From the NCBI GenBank assembly GCA_019308745.1, contig JAFDHO010000045.1, positions 1 through 42,024 on the forward strand: a stretch of DNA of 42,024 bases, written 5' to 3'. The translations under genes were made by a program, and so were the position numbers. Source of the DNA: Deltaproteobacteria bacterium (lineage in GTDB: Bacteria; Desulfobacterota; DSM-4660; Desulfatiglandales; HGW-15). Shown here piece after piece: positions 27,229-35,272 of this stretch. Below the pieces are notes generated by a model, which worked only from the letters and a program-made list of their open reading frames with translations, did no database searches and was not told where the DNA came from. How positions within the stretch are numbered: the stretch's first letter is position 1; each line of letters starts with the position of its first letter.

Positions 27229-28637
27229 CTCTCCATCTTTCTCTTGATGTCGAACAACACGTTGTGGAGGTGATTCTTCCTGTCTTCTATGATCAGGCTC
27301 ACCTCCCGTTCCAGTTCTTGCTTCAGGCCCACCAAGACCTGGTCAGGACACCCAGAGATATTGAGGGGGATATCAAAGTGGGCATCGCAACCCCTCGTGA
27401 GAAACTCATCAACATCTTGGACCAGGCCTTCCCGGCACACCCGGTTGAAAAGCTCCGTACCCGGAAATGGGGTCAGCATAAAGAAGTGGATCTTGTTGAA
27501 CTGGTAGACATTTATGGGCCGAATCAACCTTTCGAAGAAGTCGATGGTCTCCTTGACAGTCTCGTGGCTTTCTCCCTCCATCCCGACCATAACGTAGAGG
27601 GTGAGGGTGAGGCCGGCCTCCAGGCAGGTGTTCAAGGCCTCAAGGGCCTGTTCCACGCGGACCCCCTTGTTCAGGGAATCAAGAATCCTTTGGCTCCCCG
27701 ACTCTATCCCGAAGCGCACGTTCCAACAACCGGTTTCCCTCATCAGGGACATGAGGGAATACTCCACTGCGCTCACGTGGGCATTGCATGACCACCTGAT
27801 GTCCAACCCCTCCTGCGACAGGCCTTCGCAGAACTCCTTGGCCCATGCCCTGTCCCAGACCAGGATGTCATCCCAGAAATAGAAGGTCTTTATCCTTTCT
27901 CCATACCTCTCCAAAAGGGTCTTTATCTCCAGGATCACCTCTCCAGCGGGGCGGTACCTGGGTCTGAAACCCTTAATGGTATGATCGCAGTAGAGGCAGC
28001 GGAAAGGACATCCACGGCTGGCCATGATGCTCATGAGGCCGGAGTCTTGTCTGTTACCATATTCATTGAAGCCACGATGGGCCTCGCCCAGATATATGTG
28101 CATGGGGAAGAGATCCCAGGGAAGGGGCGGCAGTTGAGTGAGGTCGGAGATGAGGGGCCGGGGTGCGGTGCTCCTTACCTCTCCTTCCTGGGTTCGATAG
28201 CAAATCCCTTTGACCTGCCCGGGGTCGGAATCTCTCTCCAGGGTCTCGACCAGTCGGACAACCGTCTCATCCCCTTCGCCCCTTACTAGGAAATCTATGG
28301 GGAGCCGGTCCATGAGAAACTCCGGGAGAGCGGATGCCAGGTGACCTCCCATCACGACTTTCTGGCCCGGATCGATTTTCTTGATGCTTCGGGTGAACCA
28401 TTTGACGTAAGGATAATCGCCGGACAGGGCCGTAATGCCCACAAGGGAGAAGGCGCCTGTTTGCTGCTCGAACTTCTTGAGCGCCTCTTCTCTGGACCAC
28501 CTCTCGGCGTTGATGTCCCACACGGTCACTTCGTGGCCGCCCTTGACGAGTGCGCCCGCTACATGGGCAAGGCCGAGGGGGAAGAAGACCTGGTGCAGTT
28601 CCTTCGAGGGTGGATTGATCAGCAGAATATTCATCAT
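27225..28637 (-). CDS. B12-binding radical SAM protein
   Basis: A 470-residue enzyme with an N-terminal cobalamin-binding domain (MNILLINPPSKELHQVFFPLGLAHVAGALV, then KVVMGGHLASALPEFLM; the DxHxxG motif is not evident) and a radical SAM domain with SRGCPFRCLYCDHTIKG. Such enzymes typically methylate unreactive carbons or do other radical chemistry. I start it at the ATG pair at 28637; the frame is open to 28691 but the promoter at 28707-28735 gives a transcript start near 28700. It is the first gene of the leftward operon. Its link to the peptide is by operon position. Confidence 0.85.
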   Translation of the reverse strand: MMNILLINPPSKELHQVFFPLGLAHVAGALVKGGHEVTVWDINAERWSREEALKKFEQQTGAFSLVGITALSGDYPYVKWFTRSIKKIDPGQKVVMGGHLASALPEFLMDRLPIDFLVRGEGDETVVRLVETLERDSDPGQVKGICYRTQEGEVRSTAPRPLISDLTQLPPLPWDLFPMHIYLGEAHRGFNEYGNRQDSGLMSIMASRGCPFRCLYCDHTIKGFRPRYRPAGEVILEIKTLLERYGERIKTFYFWDDILVWDRAWAKEFCEGLSQEGLDIRWSCNAHVSAVEYSLMSLMRETGCWNVRFGIESGSQRILDSLNKGVRVEQALEALNTCLEAGLTLTLYVMVGMEGESHETVKETIDFFERLIRPINVYQFNKIHFFMLTPFPGTELFNRVCREGLVQDVDEFLTRGCDAHFDIPLNISGCPDQVLVGLKQELEREVSLIIEDRKNHLHNVLFDIKRKMER

Positions 28638-28706
28638 GACACCTACAAATGAAGGATCTTCAAGAATGCCGGACCCTTTTTCCGTACACAAAATTATGTT
28701 ATAGTT

Positions 28707-28735
28707 ATTCTAAATTATTTTTCCCTTCCTTTCAA
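28707..28735 (-). promoter_or_regulatory. Promoter of the leftward RiPP operon
   Basis: On the minus strand TTGAAA (28730-28735) is followed after exactly 17 nt by TAGAAT (28707-28712). Both boxes are close to consensus. This would drive the B12 radical SAM gene and the tightly coupled genes after it. Confidence 0.6.
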
Positions 28736-28750
28736 TCATATAAATTGTGT

Positions 28751-28779
28751 TTGAGTAACAAGGCGATAAAGTTACTCAA
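28751..28779. promoter_or_regulatory. Perfect inverted repeat, putative operator
   Basis: TTGAGTAAC (28751-28759) and GTTACTCAA (28771-28779) form a perfect 9-bp inverted repeat with an 11-nt spacer, which places the half-site centres about two helical turns apart. It lies between the leftward promoter and the rightward PqqD start codon, so a dimeric regulator could control both operons. No T-run follows, so it is not a terminator. Confidence 0.6.
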
Positions 28780-28820
28780 CGATATTAGGTGGATAGGCTG
28801 TCTTGGAAGGAGAGAGGCAA

Positions 28821-29105
28821 ATGGGACATTTGCAGAAAAACCCCATGTTCGTGACACGCATGGTGGAGGGCGAAGGCTACCTCGTGCCCCTATCGCCCAG
28901 GGGAGAGGACATCCGTAAGGTTTACAGGCTAAACCCGGTGGGATGGTTCCTGTGGCAATCCATTGACGGCGAACAGGATCTGGAAGCAATCTGCTCCGAG
29001 ATCTCAAGACACTATGATGTGGACTCGGAAGTTGCCCTTTCCGACGCCCGCAAATACATCGAGGAACTCTTGAGGATAGGTGCCCTGTCCTCTGAAGGGG
29101 ATTGA
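28821..29105 (+). CDS. PqqD-like peptide chaperone
   Basis: A 94-residue PqqD-like protein: FVTRMVEGEGYLVPLSPRGEDIRKVYRLNPVGWFLWQSIDGEQDLEAICSEI. The YRLNPVGWFLWQ segment is the family signature. I start it at ATG 28821 after AAGGAGAG; the frame is open earlier from a TTG. It is the first gene of the rightward arm and is followed within 2 bp by the methyltransferase gene, with which it is probably a functional pair. Confidence 0.85.
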   Translation: MGHLQKNPMFVTRMVEGEGYLVPLSPRGEDIRKVYRLNPVGWFLWQSIDGEQDLEAICSEISRHYDVDSEVALSDARKYIEELLRIGALSSEGD

Positions 29106-29106
29106 G

Positions 29107-30456
29107 GTGGGTCGAAGAATAACCATTTCAAACGGTGTCATCTGGTATGGCCTGAGGGAAGATGCTTGGGTATTGGTGGCACCGAACCGCCGCTCAAAAG
29201 AGAGGTGCCTTCTGATAGGGAAGAAAGAAAAGGCCCTTTTGGATGAGATCAAGAAGGGTCGAGGAGTGGTGGAAGAAGACGGGTTGGACGGGGACCAGCG
29301 GGAGATGGCGAGGAATTGGTTGAGGCCCGAGTTTCAGATACTGGAGGAGCTCAAAGACCCTTCGCCGGCCAACTCGCCCGACGAACTGGCGCTGAGTGTC
29401 TTCCAGGAATACATGTCAGCAAGGGCCATGGAAGGCCGGCATGACCTGTCAGATTATTACCGTGGAGAGGTGGTCGATTCAGGGACTCAGTTCGAGGAGG
29501 TGGAAATGACCGTGAGCCACCTCTACCGGGATCCTCATCCAGCCCTGGACAATATGAGCTACGGCGCCCGATTTGCCCGGGTCATCATGGATAAGGGCGG
29601 GCTGAGGGAAGACATGAAGATCCTTGAAGTGGGCTGCGGCACAGGGATATTCGGACGGGAGTTCTTGAGGGAAGTGAAAAGGAGCGCACCGGCCATTTAC
29701 GGATCCCTGGGATACACCTTCCTTGATATCTCGCCGGTCCTGCTGAAATCCCAGCGAGAGAACAACAGGGAACACCGGGGCAGGGTCCTGTTTCGGATCG
29801 GCAATATCCAGGATATACAAGGATCAGGTGCCGTATACGATCTCCTGATTGCTAACGAGATGATAGCGGATCTCCCTGTTGTCAAGATGGCAAAGGGCGA
29901 CGAGGGTGAAGGGGGGCAGGCATCCGAGGGATGGGCCGTCGGCAGGGAGCTTGGTCTGGACTTCTCCGATGCACCTCCCCTTTTTATCTTGAACCTTGGG
30001 GCGCTGAGGTTTCTTGTCGCGCTCAGGACCCTGCTTGCCCGGGGCGGGACCGGGTATATCACGGAATACGGCAGTACCTGGGCCTACCCCAAGGCATACC
30101 ACGTCACGAATCACAGGGAATACTCAATCCATTTCGGCCATCTTACCCGGGCGGCCAGTACGCTGGGCCTGGAGGCCAGGCTGGCTGATTTGCCGGGCTT
30201 CCTGGGGTTTCGGGGTGATTTGGTGGTGTTGGACTCCCTGTGTCACAGATCCCTGTTCGATCATCTGCTTCCTTTCCTCGGTATCCAAGCGGTCTCATCC
30301 AGGGTCTACACCAGAGAGATGCTTTCGGAGGCGATACCTGATATCCTGCCTGGCCTCCGAAATCTGGGTTTTGCCAGCCTGGATACGCAGGGTGGCATCA
30401 TCTATCCGAAGGGATTCTATGTGCTAATCCTTGAAAAAAAGGGGACCAGAGCATGA
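29107..30456 (+). CDS. MidA-like SAM-dependent methyltransferase
   Basis: A 449-residue protein. Residues 1-120 form an N-terminal module without motifs I recognise; from about 160 comes a class I methyltransferase with motif I KILEVGCGTGIFG, TFLDISPVLLKSQR and LLIANEMIADLPVV, which resembles the MidA/NDUFAF7 family of protein arginine methyltransferases. In a peptide cluster it may methylate the precursor. I start it at GTG 29107, right after the PqqD stop; a GTG at 29080 would overlap that gene. It is the end of the rightward operon. Confidence 0.75.
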   Translation: MGRRITISNGVIWYGLREDAWVLVAPNRRSKERCLLIGKKEKALLDEIKKGRGVVEEDGLDGDQREMARNWLRPEFQILEELKDPSPANSPDELALSVFQEYMSARAMEGRHDLSDYYRGEVVDSGTQFEEVEMTVSHLYRDPHPALDNMSYGARFARVIMDKGGLREDMKILEVGCGTGIFGREFLREVKRSAPAIYGSLGYTFLDISPVLLKSQRENNREHRGRVLFRIGNIQDIQGSGAVYDLLIANEMIADLPVVKMAKGDEGEGGQASEGWAVGRELGLDFSDAPPLFILNLGALRFLVALRTLLARGGTGYITEYGSTWAYPKAYHVTNHREYSIHFGHLTRAASTLGLEARLADLPGFLGFRGDLVVLDSLCHRSLFDHLLPFLGIQAVSSRVYTREMLSEAIPDILPGLRNLGFASLDTQGGIIYPKGFYVLILEKKGTRA

Positions 30457-30534
30457 ACTGGGCCTTGGGGTAGAGGCAAAACCAATGGGTAGTCTTGCAC
30501 CCACTATTGATCCTGGAAGGGCGGACCCGGCCCA

Positions 30535-32049
30535 TTAACGCATAACCACTTTGTTTGGGAAGCCTATTAGTGCCAGTGATGCGCTTGCTCTGTTGGCCCG
30601 CTTCTTCTGGTAGAAGGCCCCCAGGAAGAGCCCGTATTTGCCTCTAGGGCCTCTGATAAGGTAAGGACTCAGTCCGGCCTTGACGAGGGCCTGCCTCTTG
30701 GCTTCCAGTCCCTTCTGAGCCCTGTGGGTCCCGAGCAGGAGGGCGTACCTCGTCCTCTTGCTTTCCCCTTCTTTGAGGGCCCGTCTTTTCACAAAGGCAT
30801 CCGCCTCGCCCCGTGTGCGAAAGGCCCCGGTAAAGAGCCTGAACCAGACCCCCTTTTCTCCCAAGTCCACCTCGGCCCAGTAGGTGGAAATCCCTTTTTC
30901 GTTGTAGTCCCGGGCGGCCTTCCGCATCCCGGAAAGGCTTTTGTAAGAGCCCAGATAAACGGAAAAGGGAAAGGAAGCGGTCCAAGAGGCAGATGCCATA
31001 CTGTGAGTTGAGGAGGGCTTTGCCTGGGGCTCCGGTCTTGGCGCCTTCTTCTCCGGAATCTTTTCCGCGGCGATGACAACCTTTGAAGGGGCTTTCTCGG
31101 CGGGCTGTGGCGCCGATCTCTGGGGAGGCTGCCCCTTGGCAGATGGCCCCTTCCGTTGGCCTGGGGCAACATCCCCTTCCTCCTCTAACTGAGGGCCGGG
31201 ACGCTGTCTGGTGGCAGCCCCTTGCGGGGAAGGAGTCCCAACCTTCCGCGCCACCTGGGCAGGCCCCGTAACGGTGCCTGGAGTGGTGGCAGGGGCCGCG
31301 GGGGCCGTGGTCTCCTTCCCTGTGCCGGGGAGAGACTGTCGGGGCCTTTGTGCGGGCACGGCCGGCTGGGTTGCAGGCCTGGCAGGTAAGGGTTTAACGA
31401 GGATCTTCCTTTTGATCGTACCCGAGCGCTCCTCAAAGTCCGGGGGGCCGAAGAAGTCGTACTGGCGCACGAGCAGCCCTGCCAGAACGAGAAGGACCAG
31501 AATCGGTAAGGCTACCTTGAGGAGGCCCAAGTTCTTGCCCTTCGGTGTCTTGTTGGGAATGTACACTTCCCCTCTGCTCACCTTGCGGAGGGGAGGGGCG
31601 CCTTTTTCGCCGGCCCTGGCGCGTACCTCTCCAGCCGGGCCTGTTCCCGCGTCCAATATCTTCTTTCGGGCAGGCACCGACCGGCGTCTAAGAGATCCGG
31701 TGGAAGAGCGGGCTTGCCTTTTTGTGGGGGTCGCCTCTCCGGGAGCTGTCCGGGCGGCTTTTTGCTGGCCCACAGGGGCGGCCCTTTTGGGCAAGGATTG
31801 GGTGGAGGGTCGCCGGGGAGGACTTTGGGCCTTTTTCACGGTCTTTTGGAGGGGCGACTCGGGCTCCTTGGGGGGCGCTGGTGGTCCCTTGGGCGGCGCA
31901 GGTTTCCTTCCAGCCGGGGCTGCTTCACTCACTCCTCTTTTTGCGCCCAATGCCTGGAGTTCTTGCTTGAAGAGGTTCTCGAATATCTCTAAGCTGTCAG
32001 ATCCGGGCTTTTTCTTGGAGGGGCCCGGGTCTTGTTTTTTTGTTGCCAT
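30535..32049 (-). CDS. Membrane protein with double SPOR-type C-terminus
   Basis: A 504-residue bitopic protein: a cytoplasmic, Lys/Ala/Pro-rich N-terminus (residues 1-170), one membrane helix (about 176-192, ALPILVLLVLAGLLV), a Pro/Ala/Gln-rich periplasmic linker, and two tandem SPOR-like units (from about 362: FSVYLGSYKSLSGMRKAARDY, then YALLLGTHRAQKGLEAKRQAL and YGLFLGAFYQKKRANRAS). SPOR domains bind denuded septal peptidoglycan. The same double unit ends the BY-kinase protein at 36.4-39.4 kb. It sits between the two halves of the peptide cluster without evident relation to it. Confidence 0.8.
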   Translation of the reverse strand: MATKKQDPGPSKKKPGSDSLEIFENLFKQELQALGAKRGVSEAAPAGRKPAPPKGPPAPPKEPESPLQKTVKKAQSPPRRPSTQSLPKRAAPVGQQKAARTAPGEATPTKRQARSSTGSLRRRSVPARKKILDAGTGPAGEVRARAGEKGAPPLRKVSRGEVYIPNKTPKGKNLGLLKVALPILVLLVLAGLLVRQYDFFGPPDFEERSGTIKRKILVKPLPARPATQPAVPAQRPRQSLPGTGKETTAPAAPATTPGTVTGPAQVARKVGTPSPQGAATRQRPGPQLEEEGDVAPGQRKGPSAKGQPPQRSAPQPAEKAPSKVVIAAEKIPEKKAPRPEPQAKPSSTHSMASASWTASFPFSVYLGSYKSLSGMRKAARDYNEKGISTYWAEVDLGEKGVWFRLFTGAFRTRGEADAFVKRRALKEGESKRTRYALLLGTHRAQKGLEAKRQALVKAGLSPYLIRGPRGKYGLFLGAFYQKKRANRASASLALIGFPNKVVMR

Positions 32050-32446
32050 GGGTCAGAATTCCTATCTTGGCAGTCCCGTGACCTGCCGTGAACGGAGGGT
32101 GATTTTCTTGGCAAATCCTTGCAGGTCTTTAATTTACCACATTTGAAGCACGAACAATAAGCTCTTTGTCCCGATTCCTCATGTCTCTCTAAAGATTTAT
32201 AATACAACAAAAAGGCAAATATTGTCAATCTGTTAGAAATAGCCCTGTTTACGTGAAGAATCATGTCAATCAAGAAAAACCTGGCTTCCCGTTAAGATAT
32301 GGAGTCAGATCTTTGGAAAACCGGAATTCGGCAACGGCAACGCGAATGCCTCGCTCCAACCCTGGACGAAAACTACCAATTTCTCCAAGGGCCTCTTTGT
32401 ATAGCCTGCGCTCTATCGGCAATTCTTGCCGGGTTTTATAGGGGTC
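32050..32446. other. Intergenic region with partial repeat D
   Basis: About 400 bp without a gene. At 32329-32362 GGCAACGGCAACGCGAATGCC and TCGCTCCAACC resemble the first part of the dispersed repeat in copy A. The stretch at 32140-32260 is AT-rich and likely holds the promoter of the SPOR gene. Confidence 0.45.
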
Positions 32447-32917
32447 TCAGGGTCTGGAGGGGCGCGACTTATCCGCTGAAAAGGAAGGGACCTTAATGTG
32501 AAGGAGGCGTTTGAGGTGTGAGGCCAATTTGTGGATTTTCAATCTGAGCGTGGCCCTTGGAGAATAGGGGTCCAGTTTCACGCCTCCCCGTTCAACCTGT
32601 ATGACCCTTCCCAGGACCTTATCAGCCCCTATTGTCTCCGTGGGCCGGCCCCAGGTGTCGGGACCTATCGTGATTCGAGCGGATGAGCTGCGGGGTCGGG
32701 TGACCTTGAGGACGTGATGGGCAATCATGCTGGTATTCAACCGGTACAGGGTGATATCCCCCCTCCTCACTTCTGACGGCAATACCGGCTCAACAGTGAT
32801 GATATCCTTATCCCGCATGGTGGGATACATGCTCCGGCCGTAAGCCGTAAACCTGACCCGGGTCCCCTCCCGGAGGAGTCGCGCGCAGAGATCTTTGAAT
32901 GTGCTGACGTGTGCCAT
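32447..32917 (-). CDS. S24/S26-type signal-peptidase-like protein
   Basis: A 156-residue protein with FTAYGRSMYPTMRDKDIITVEP (Ser nucleophile), RRGDITLYR and SMIAHHVLKVTRP (the AHH His) as in Ser-His S26 peptidases. The usual GDN box is replaced by TIGPDTWGRPT, so activity is uncertain. It has no membrane anchor and a basic C-terminus. It is the second such protein in the window and is divergent from the ABC exporter, a pairing common in peptide export clusters. Confidence 0.75.
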   Translation of the reverse strand: MAHVSTFKDLCARLLREGTRVRFTAYGRSMYPTMRDKDIITVEPVLPSEVRRGDITLYRLNTSMIAHHVLKVTRPRSSSARITIGPDTWGRPTETIGADKVLGRVIQVERGGVKLDPYSPRATLRLKIHKLASHLKRLLHIKVPSFSADKSRPSRP

Positions 32918-32952
32918 GGTCTAATAGGGCTACAAAGGGCCTACTACAGGGC

Positions 32953-32982
32953 ATAATAGCGTTTAAGCACCTGTAATGTCAA
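32953..32982 (-). promoter_or_regulatory. Promoter of the second S26-type gene
   Basis: On the minus strand a perfect TTGACA (32977-32982) is followed after 18 nt by TATTAT (32953-32958), one base from consensus. Transcription would start about 30 nt before the ATG. Confidence 0.55.
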
Positions 32983-32986
32983 TATA

Positions 32987-33009
32987 AACAAGGGAAAATG
33001 TCCCTTGTT
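32987..33009. promoter_or_regulatory. Perfect inverted repeat, putative operator
   Basis: AACAAGGGA (32987-32995) and TCCCTTGTT (33001-33009) form a perfect 9-bp inverted repeat with a 5-nt spacer. A third half-site, GGGACAAGT, follows at 33015-33023. It covers the -35 box of the rightward promoter and lies just upstream of the leftward one, so one regulator could control the ABC exporter and the S26-type gene. Confidence 0.6.
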
Positions 33010-33033
33010 AAATAGGGACAAGTGTTATATCAT
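33005..33033 (+). promoter_or_regulatory. Candidate promoter of the ABC transporter gene
   Basis: TTGTTA (33005-33010) is followed after 17 nt by TATCAT (33028-33033). A start near 33040 would fall on the first ATG of the ABC gene, so either the message is leaderless or translation begins further in. Confidence 0.4.
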
Positions 33034-33039
33034 AAATAA

Positions 33040-34884
33040 ATGGCGTCGCTTCCGGGATCCCACGGGGAGGAAGGAGCAGACAGGGCTCACGTGAATATCT
33101 GGTTAACATATCTCAGGCAGGGGCTTTCCCGGAGAACCTCTCATGACAGAATAGGGGGAAAGGAGGGATACAAGGGTCTCTGGGAGACATTGAAGATCCT
33201 GCGGCCCTATGTCCGTCGCTACAGGCCCGTGATCACAGCCGGCGTTCTCCTCATCCTTCTCACGTCCCTTTTGGCCCTGCCCCAGCCTCTCGTCATCCGC
33301 TACATCGTTGATGATGTCATCTTGAAAGGCCAAGGACATCTCCTGCCAGGAGCCCTCCTTTTGTTGGTCGGTATTATGCTGGGGTCTAAGCTGGCGCGGA
33401 CACTGGGAGAATTCAGTTTCGCCCACCTTGAGGGGAGGATCACCCTGGACATACAAAGGGATCTCGTGGAACACACGCTGAGGCTGCCCAAGGCCTTCTT
33501 TGACGAGCACCAGACGGGTTATTTGATGTCGCGGCTTTCCTCTGATGTGGAAGAGCTGCGCTGGTTCTTTTCCAGCACCATCGTCTACGTCATCGGCAAT
33601 GTCTTTCGCTTTCTGGGAGGGATCGTGTTGCTGTTTTACCTGGAATGGCGATTGGCCTTGGCCGTGATTTTGGCTGTTCCCGGAATCCTTTTGTGCCTCA
33701 AATACTTTTCCAAGAAGGTCCTCCTCCTCAGTCACCATGGCATGGAGAGGGAGGCCAATGTCTCCATGGACCTGAAGGAGACCCTGGCCTCTGCCAGCCT
33801 GGTGAAATCCTTCGCTTCAGAGGCAAAGGCCGTTGGCCGTCTTGTGACAGGGCTGAAAGAGGCGCTGCACGCGGCCATGGAACGGGTTGCCGTGGGTTCG
33901 GTTGCAAATCTGGCTGTCAATTCGATCCCAGGGGTGATGAGTCTGGTAGTGCTGGGCCTGGGGGCCATATGGGTCATACGAGGGCAGTGGAGCCTGGGTT
34001 CCCTTCTTGCATTCCAGGCCTACACGGGATATGTCTTCGGACCCGCACAGGCCCTAGCAACAGCAAACCTCCAGATGCAGGAGTGCCTTGCAGGCCTCCA
34101 GCGTATTTCAGGACTCTTTGACCTCGTGCCGGAGGAGAGCCTGGGGAGGGGGAAGGTCGTAGAGGGGTTGAAAGGGGCGGTCGAGTTCAGGGGGGTCTCC
34201 TTCTCCTACAATGGGCGGGAGGCGTTGCTGAAGGATGTCTCCTTTCAGGTCCGGCCCGGGGAGCATATTGGAGTTGTCGGCCGGAGCGGTGCCGGCAAGA
34301 CCACACTGCTGAGCCTGCTACTCGGCCTCTACAGGCCCACGGCAGGAGAGATCCTCTTTGACGGCCTTCCTGCATCAGAATACGATATCGGATCCCTTCG
34401 GCGGCGTATCGGTTATGTTTCACAGGACATCCGTCTCCTATCGGGCACCATAATGGAAAACCTCCTCCTCGGCAACCCCGACGCTACCGAAGAGGACCTG
34501 GTCCAGGCCTCCCAGGGGGCGGGGATACACCAATTCATCCTCGGTCTCCCCCGTGGCTATGACACCCAAGTAGGGGAGAATGGCCTATTTCTTTCGCAAG
34601 GGCAAAAGCAAAGGCTCTCTGTGGCCAGGGCCCTGGTAAGAGATCCGGATATCCTGATCCTGGACGAGCCGACTTCATCTCAAGACGGAAAGACGGAGAA
34701 ATCGATCGTCCGCCGTCTTCCGAGATTTGCCCTCGAAAGGACCATGTTCCTCGTAACCAATCGGTTGGATACGCTCCGGGAGATGTCTCTTGTTTTCCTG
34801 TTGGGAGAAGATGGCGTGCTGAGAACAGGGACACACGAGGCCCTGTGGGAGTCGAGCGAATACTACAGGTCGCTCTTGAAGTAG
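33040..34884 (+). CDS. ABC exporter (fused membrane and ATPase domains)
   Basis: A 614-residue half-transporter: six membrane helices (from about residue 65, VITAGVLLILLTSLLALP) then an ATPase domain with Walker A GRSGAGKTT (near 415), signature LSQGQKQRLS and Walker B ILILDEPTSSQD. The H-loop reads VTNRLDTL where most exporters have VTHRL, so the switch His is Asn. No C39 peptidase domain is present. The start is uncertain: ATG 33040 lies on the predicted transcript start and GTG 33091 is an alternative. It may export the modified peptide; lipid or glycan export is equally possible from sequence alone. Confidence 0.88.
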   Translation: MASLPGSHGEEGADRAHVNIWLTYLRQGLSRRTSHDRIGGKEGYKGLWETLKILRPYVRRYRPVITAGVLLILLTSLLALPQPLVIRYIVDDVILKGQGHLLPGALLLLVGIMLGSKLARTLGEFSFAHLEGRITLDIQRDLVEHTLRLPKAFFDEHQTGYLMSRLSSDVEELRWFFSSTIVYVIGNVFRFLGGIVLLFYLEWRLALAVILAVPGILLCLKYFSKKVLLLSHHGMEREANVSMDLKETLASASLVKSFASEAKAVGRLVTGLKEALHAAMERVAVGSVANLAVNSIPGVMSLVVLGLGAIWVIRGQWSLGSLLAFQAYTGYVFGPAQALATANLQMQECLAGLQRISGLFDLVPEESLGRGKVVEGLKGAVEFRGVSFSYNGREALLKDVSFQVRPGEHIGVVGRSGAGKTTLLSLLLGLYRPTAGEILFDGLPASEYDIGSLRRRIGYVSQDIRLLSGTIMENLLLGNPDATEEDLVQASQGAGIHQFILGLPRGYDTQVGENGLFLSQGQKQRLSVARALVRDPDILILDEPTSSQDGKTEKSIVRRLPRFALERTMFLVTNRLDTLREMSLVFLLGEDGVLRTGTHEALWESSEYYRSLLK

Positions 34885-34991
34885 AGGGGGAAGAGCGCGC
34901 CTCTTTTGGGTGGCCGTGGCGGTTAGAAGCCATGCCACAGAGAAAGAGTGGGTATTTTTTGGCATAAATTATATGAATTAGGCATTAGATA

Positions 34992-35019
34992 TTGACAAAT
35001 ATATAATTTTAAATATTAT
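34992..35019 (+). promoter_or_regulatory. Strong promoter upstream of the HD-GYP/BY-kinase operon
   Basis: A perfect TTGACA (34992-34997) is followed after 16 nt by TATTAT (35014-35019) in a very AT-rich stretch. Transcription from about 35026 would give a leader of roughly 245 nt before the next start codon. Confidence 0.6.
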
Positions 35020-35042
35020 TATAGTTAAATAAGCCAATGCTA

Positions 35043-35196
35043 GGATCACTCGCCTTCGCCAGGATGCCCCGTGCGGAAGCGAGGGGAGGAATGGCGAAAG
35101 GTGACCGCGGCGTAGCCCGCAGGGCGAAGACGGGTCGGCTTCGGCGCAGTCTTCGCGGGAGGCGATGACAGGTTTTGCCCGAGGGCACCCAGGTGG
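35043..35196 (+). promoter_or_regulatory. GC-rich, highly structured 5' leader
   Basis: Several stems are visible in a row: TTCGCC paired with GGCGAA, extended by TCAC with GGTGA; GCCC-gca-GGGC (35115-35125) as an alternative to an 8-bp stem GCGAAGAC/GTCTTCGC (35124-35131 with 35149-35156); and GCCC-ga-GGGC near 35180. The two stems around 35124 are mutually exclusive, as in a switch. It does not match the GEMM c-di-GMP consensus or other riboswitches I know. It might be a dispersed GC-rich repeat rather than a regulator. Confidence 0.4.
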
Positions 35197-35272
35197 GGTT
35201 ACTCTAGTAAGGGCGGCAGAGGACGGATGCGTGGATTCCTGCGGCAGATGGTCCTGGCAGGAGATGTAAGGC

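Noticed and set aside
35043-35196. GEMM-type c-di-GMP riboswitch
   Set aside because: The location is attractive but the conserved GEMM blocks are absent. Kept only as an unidentified structured leader.
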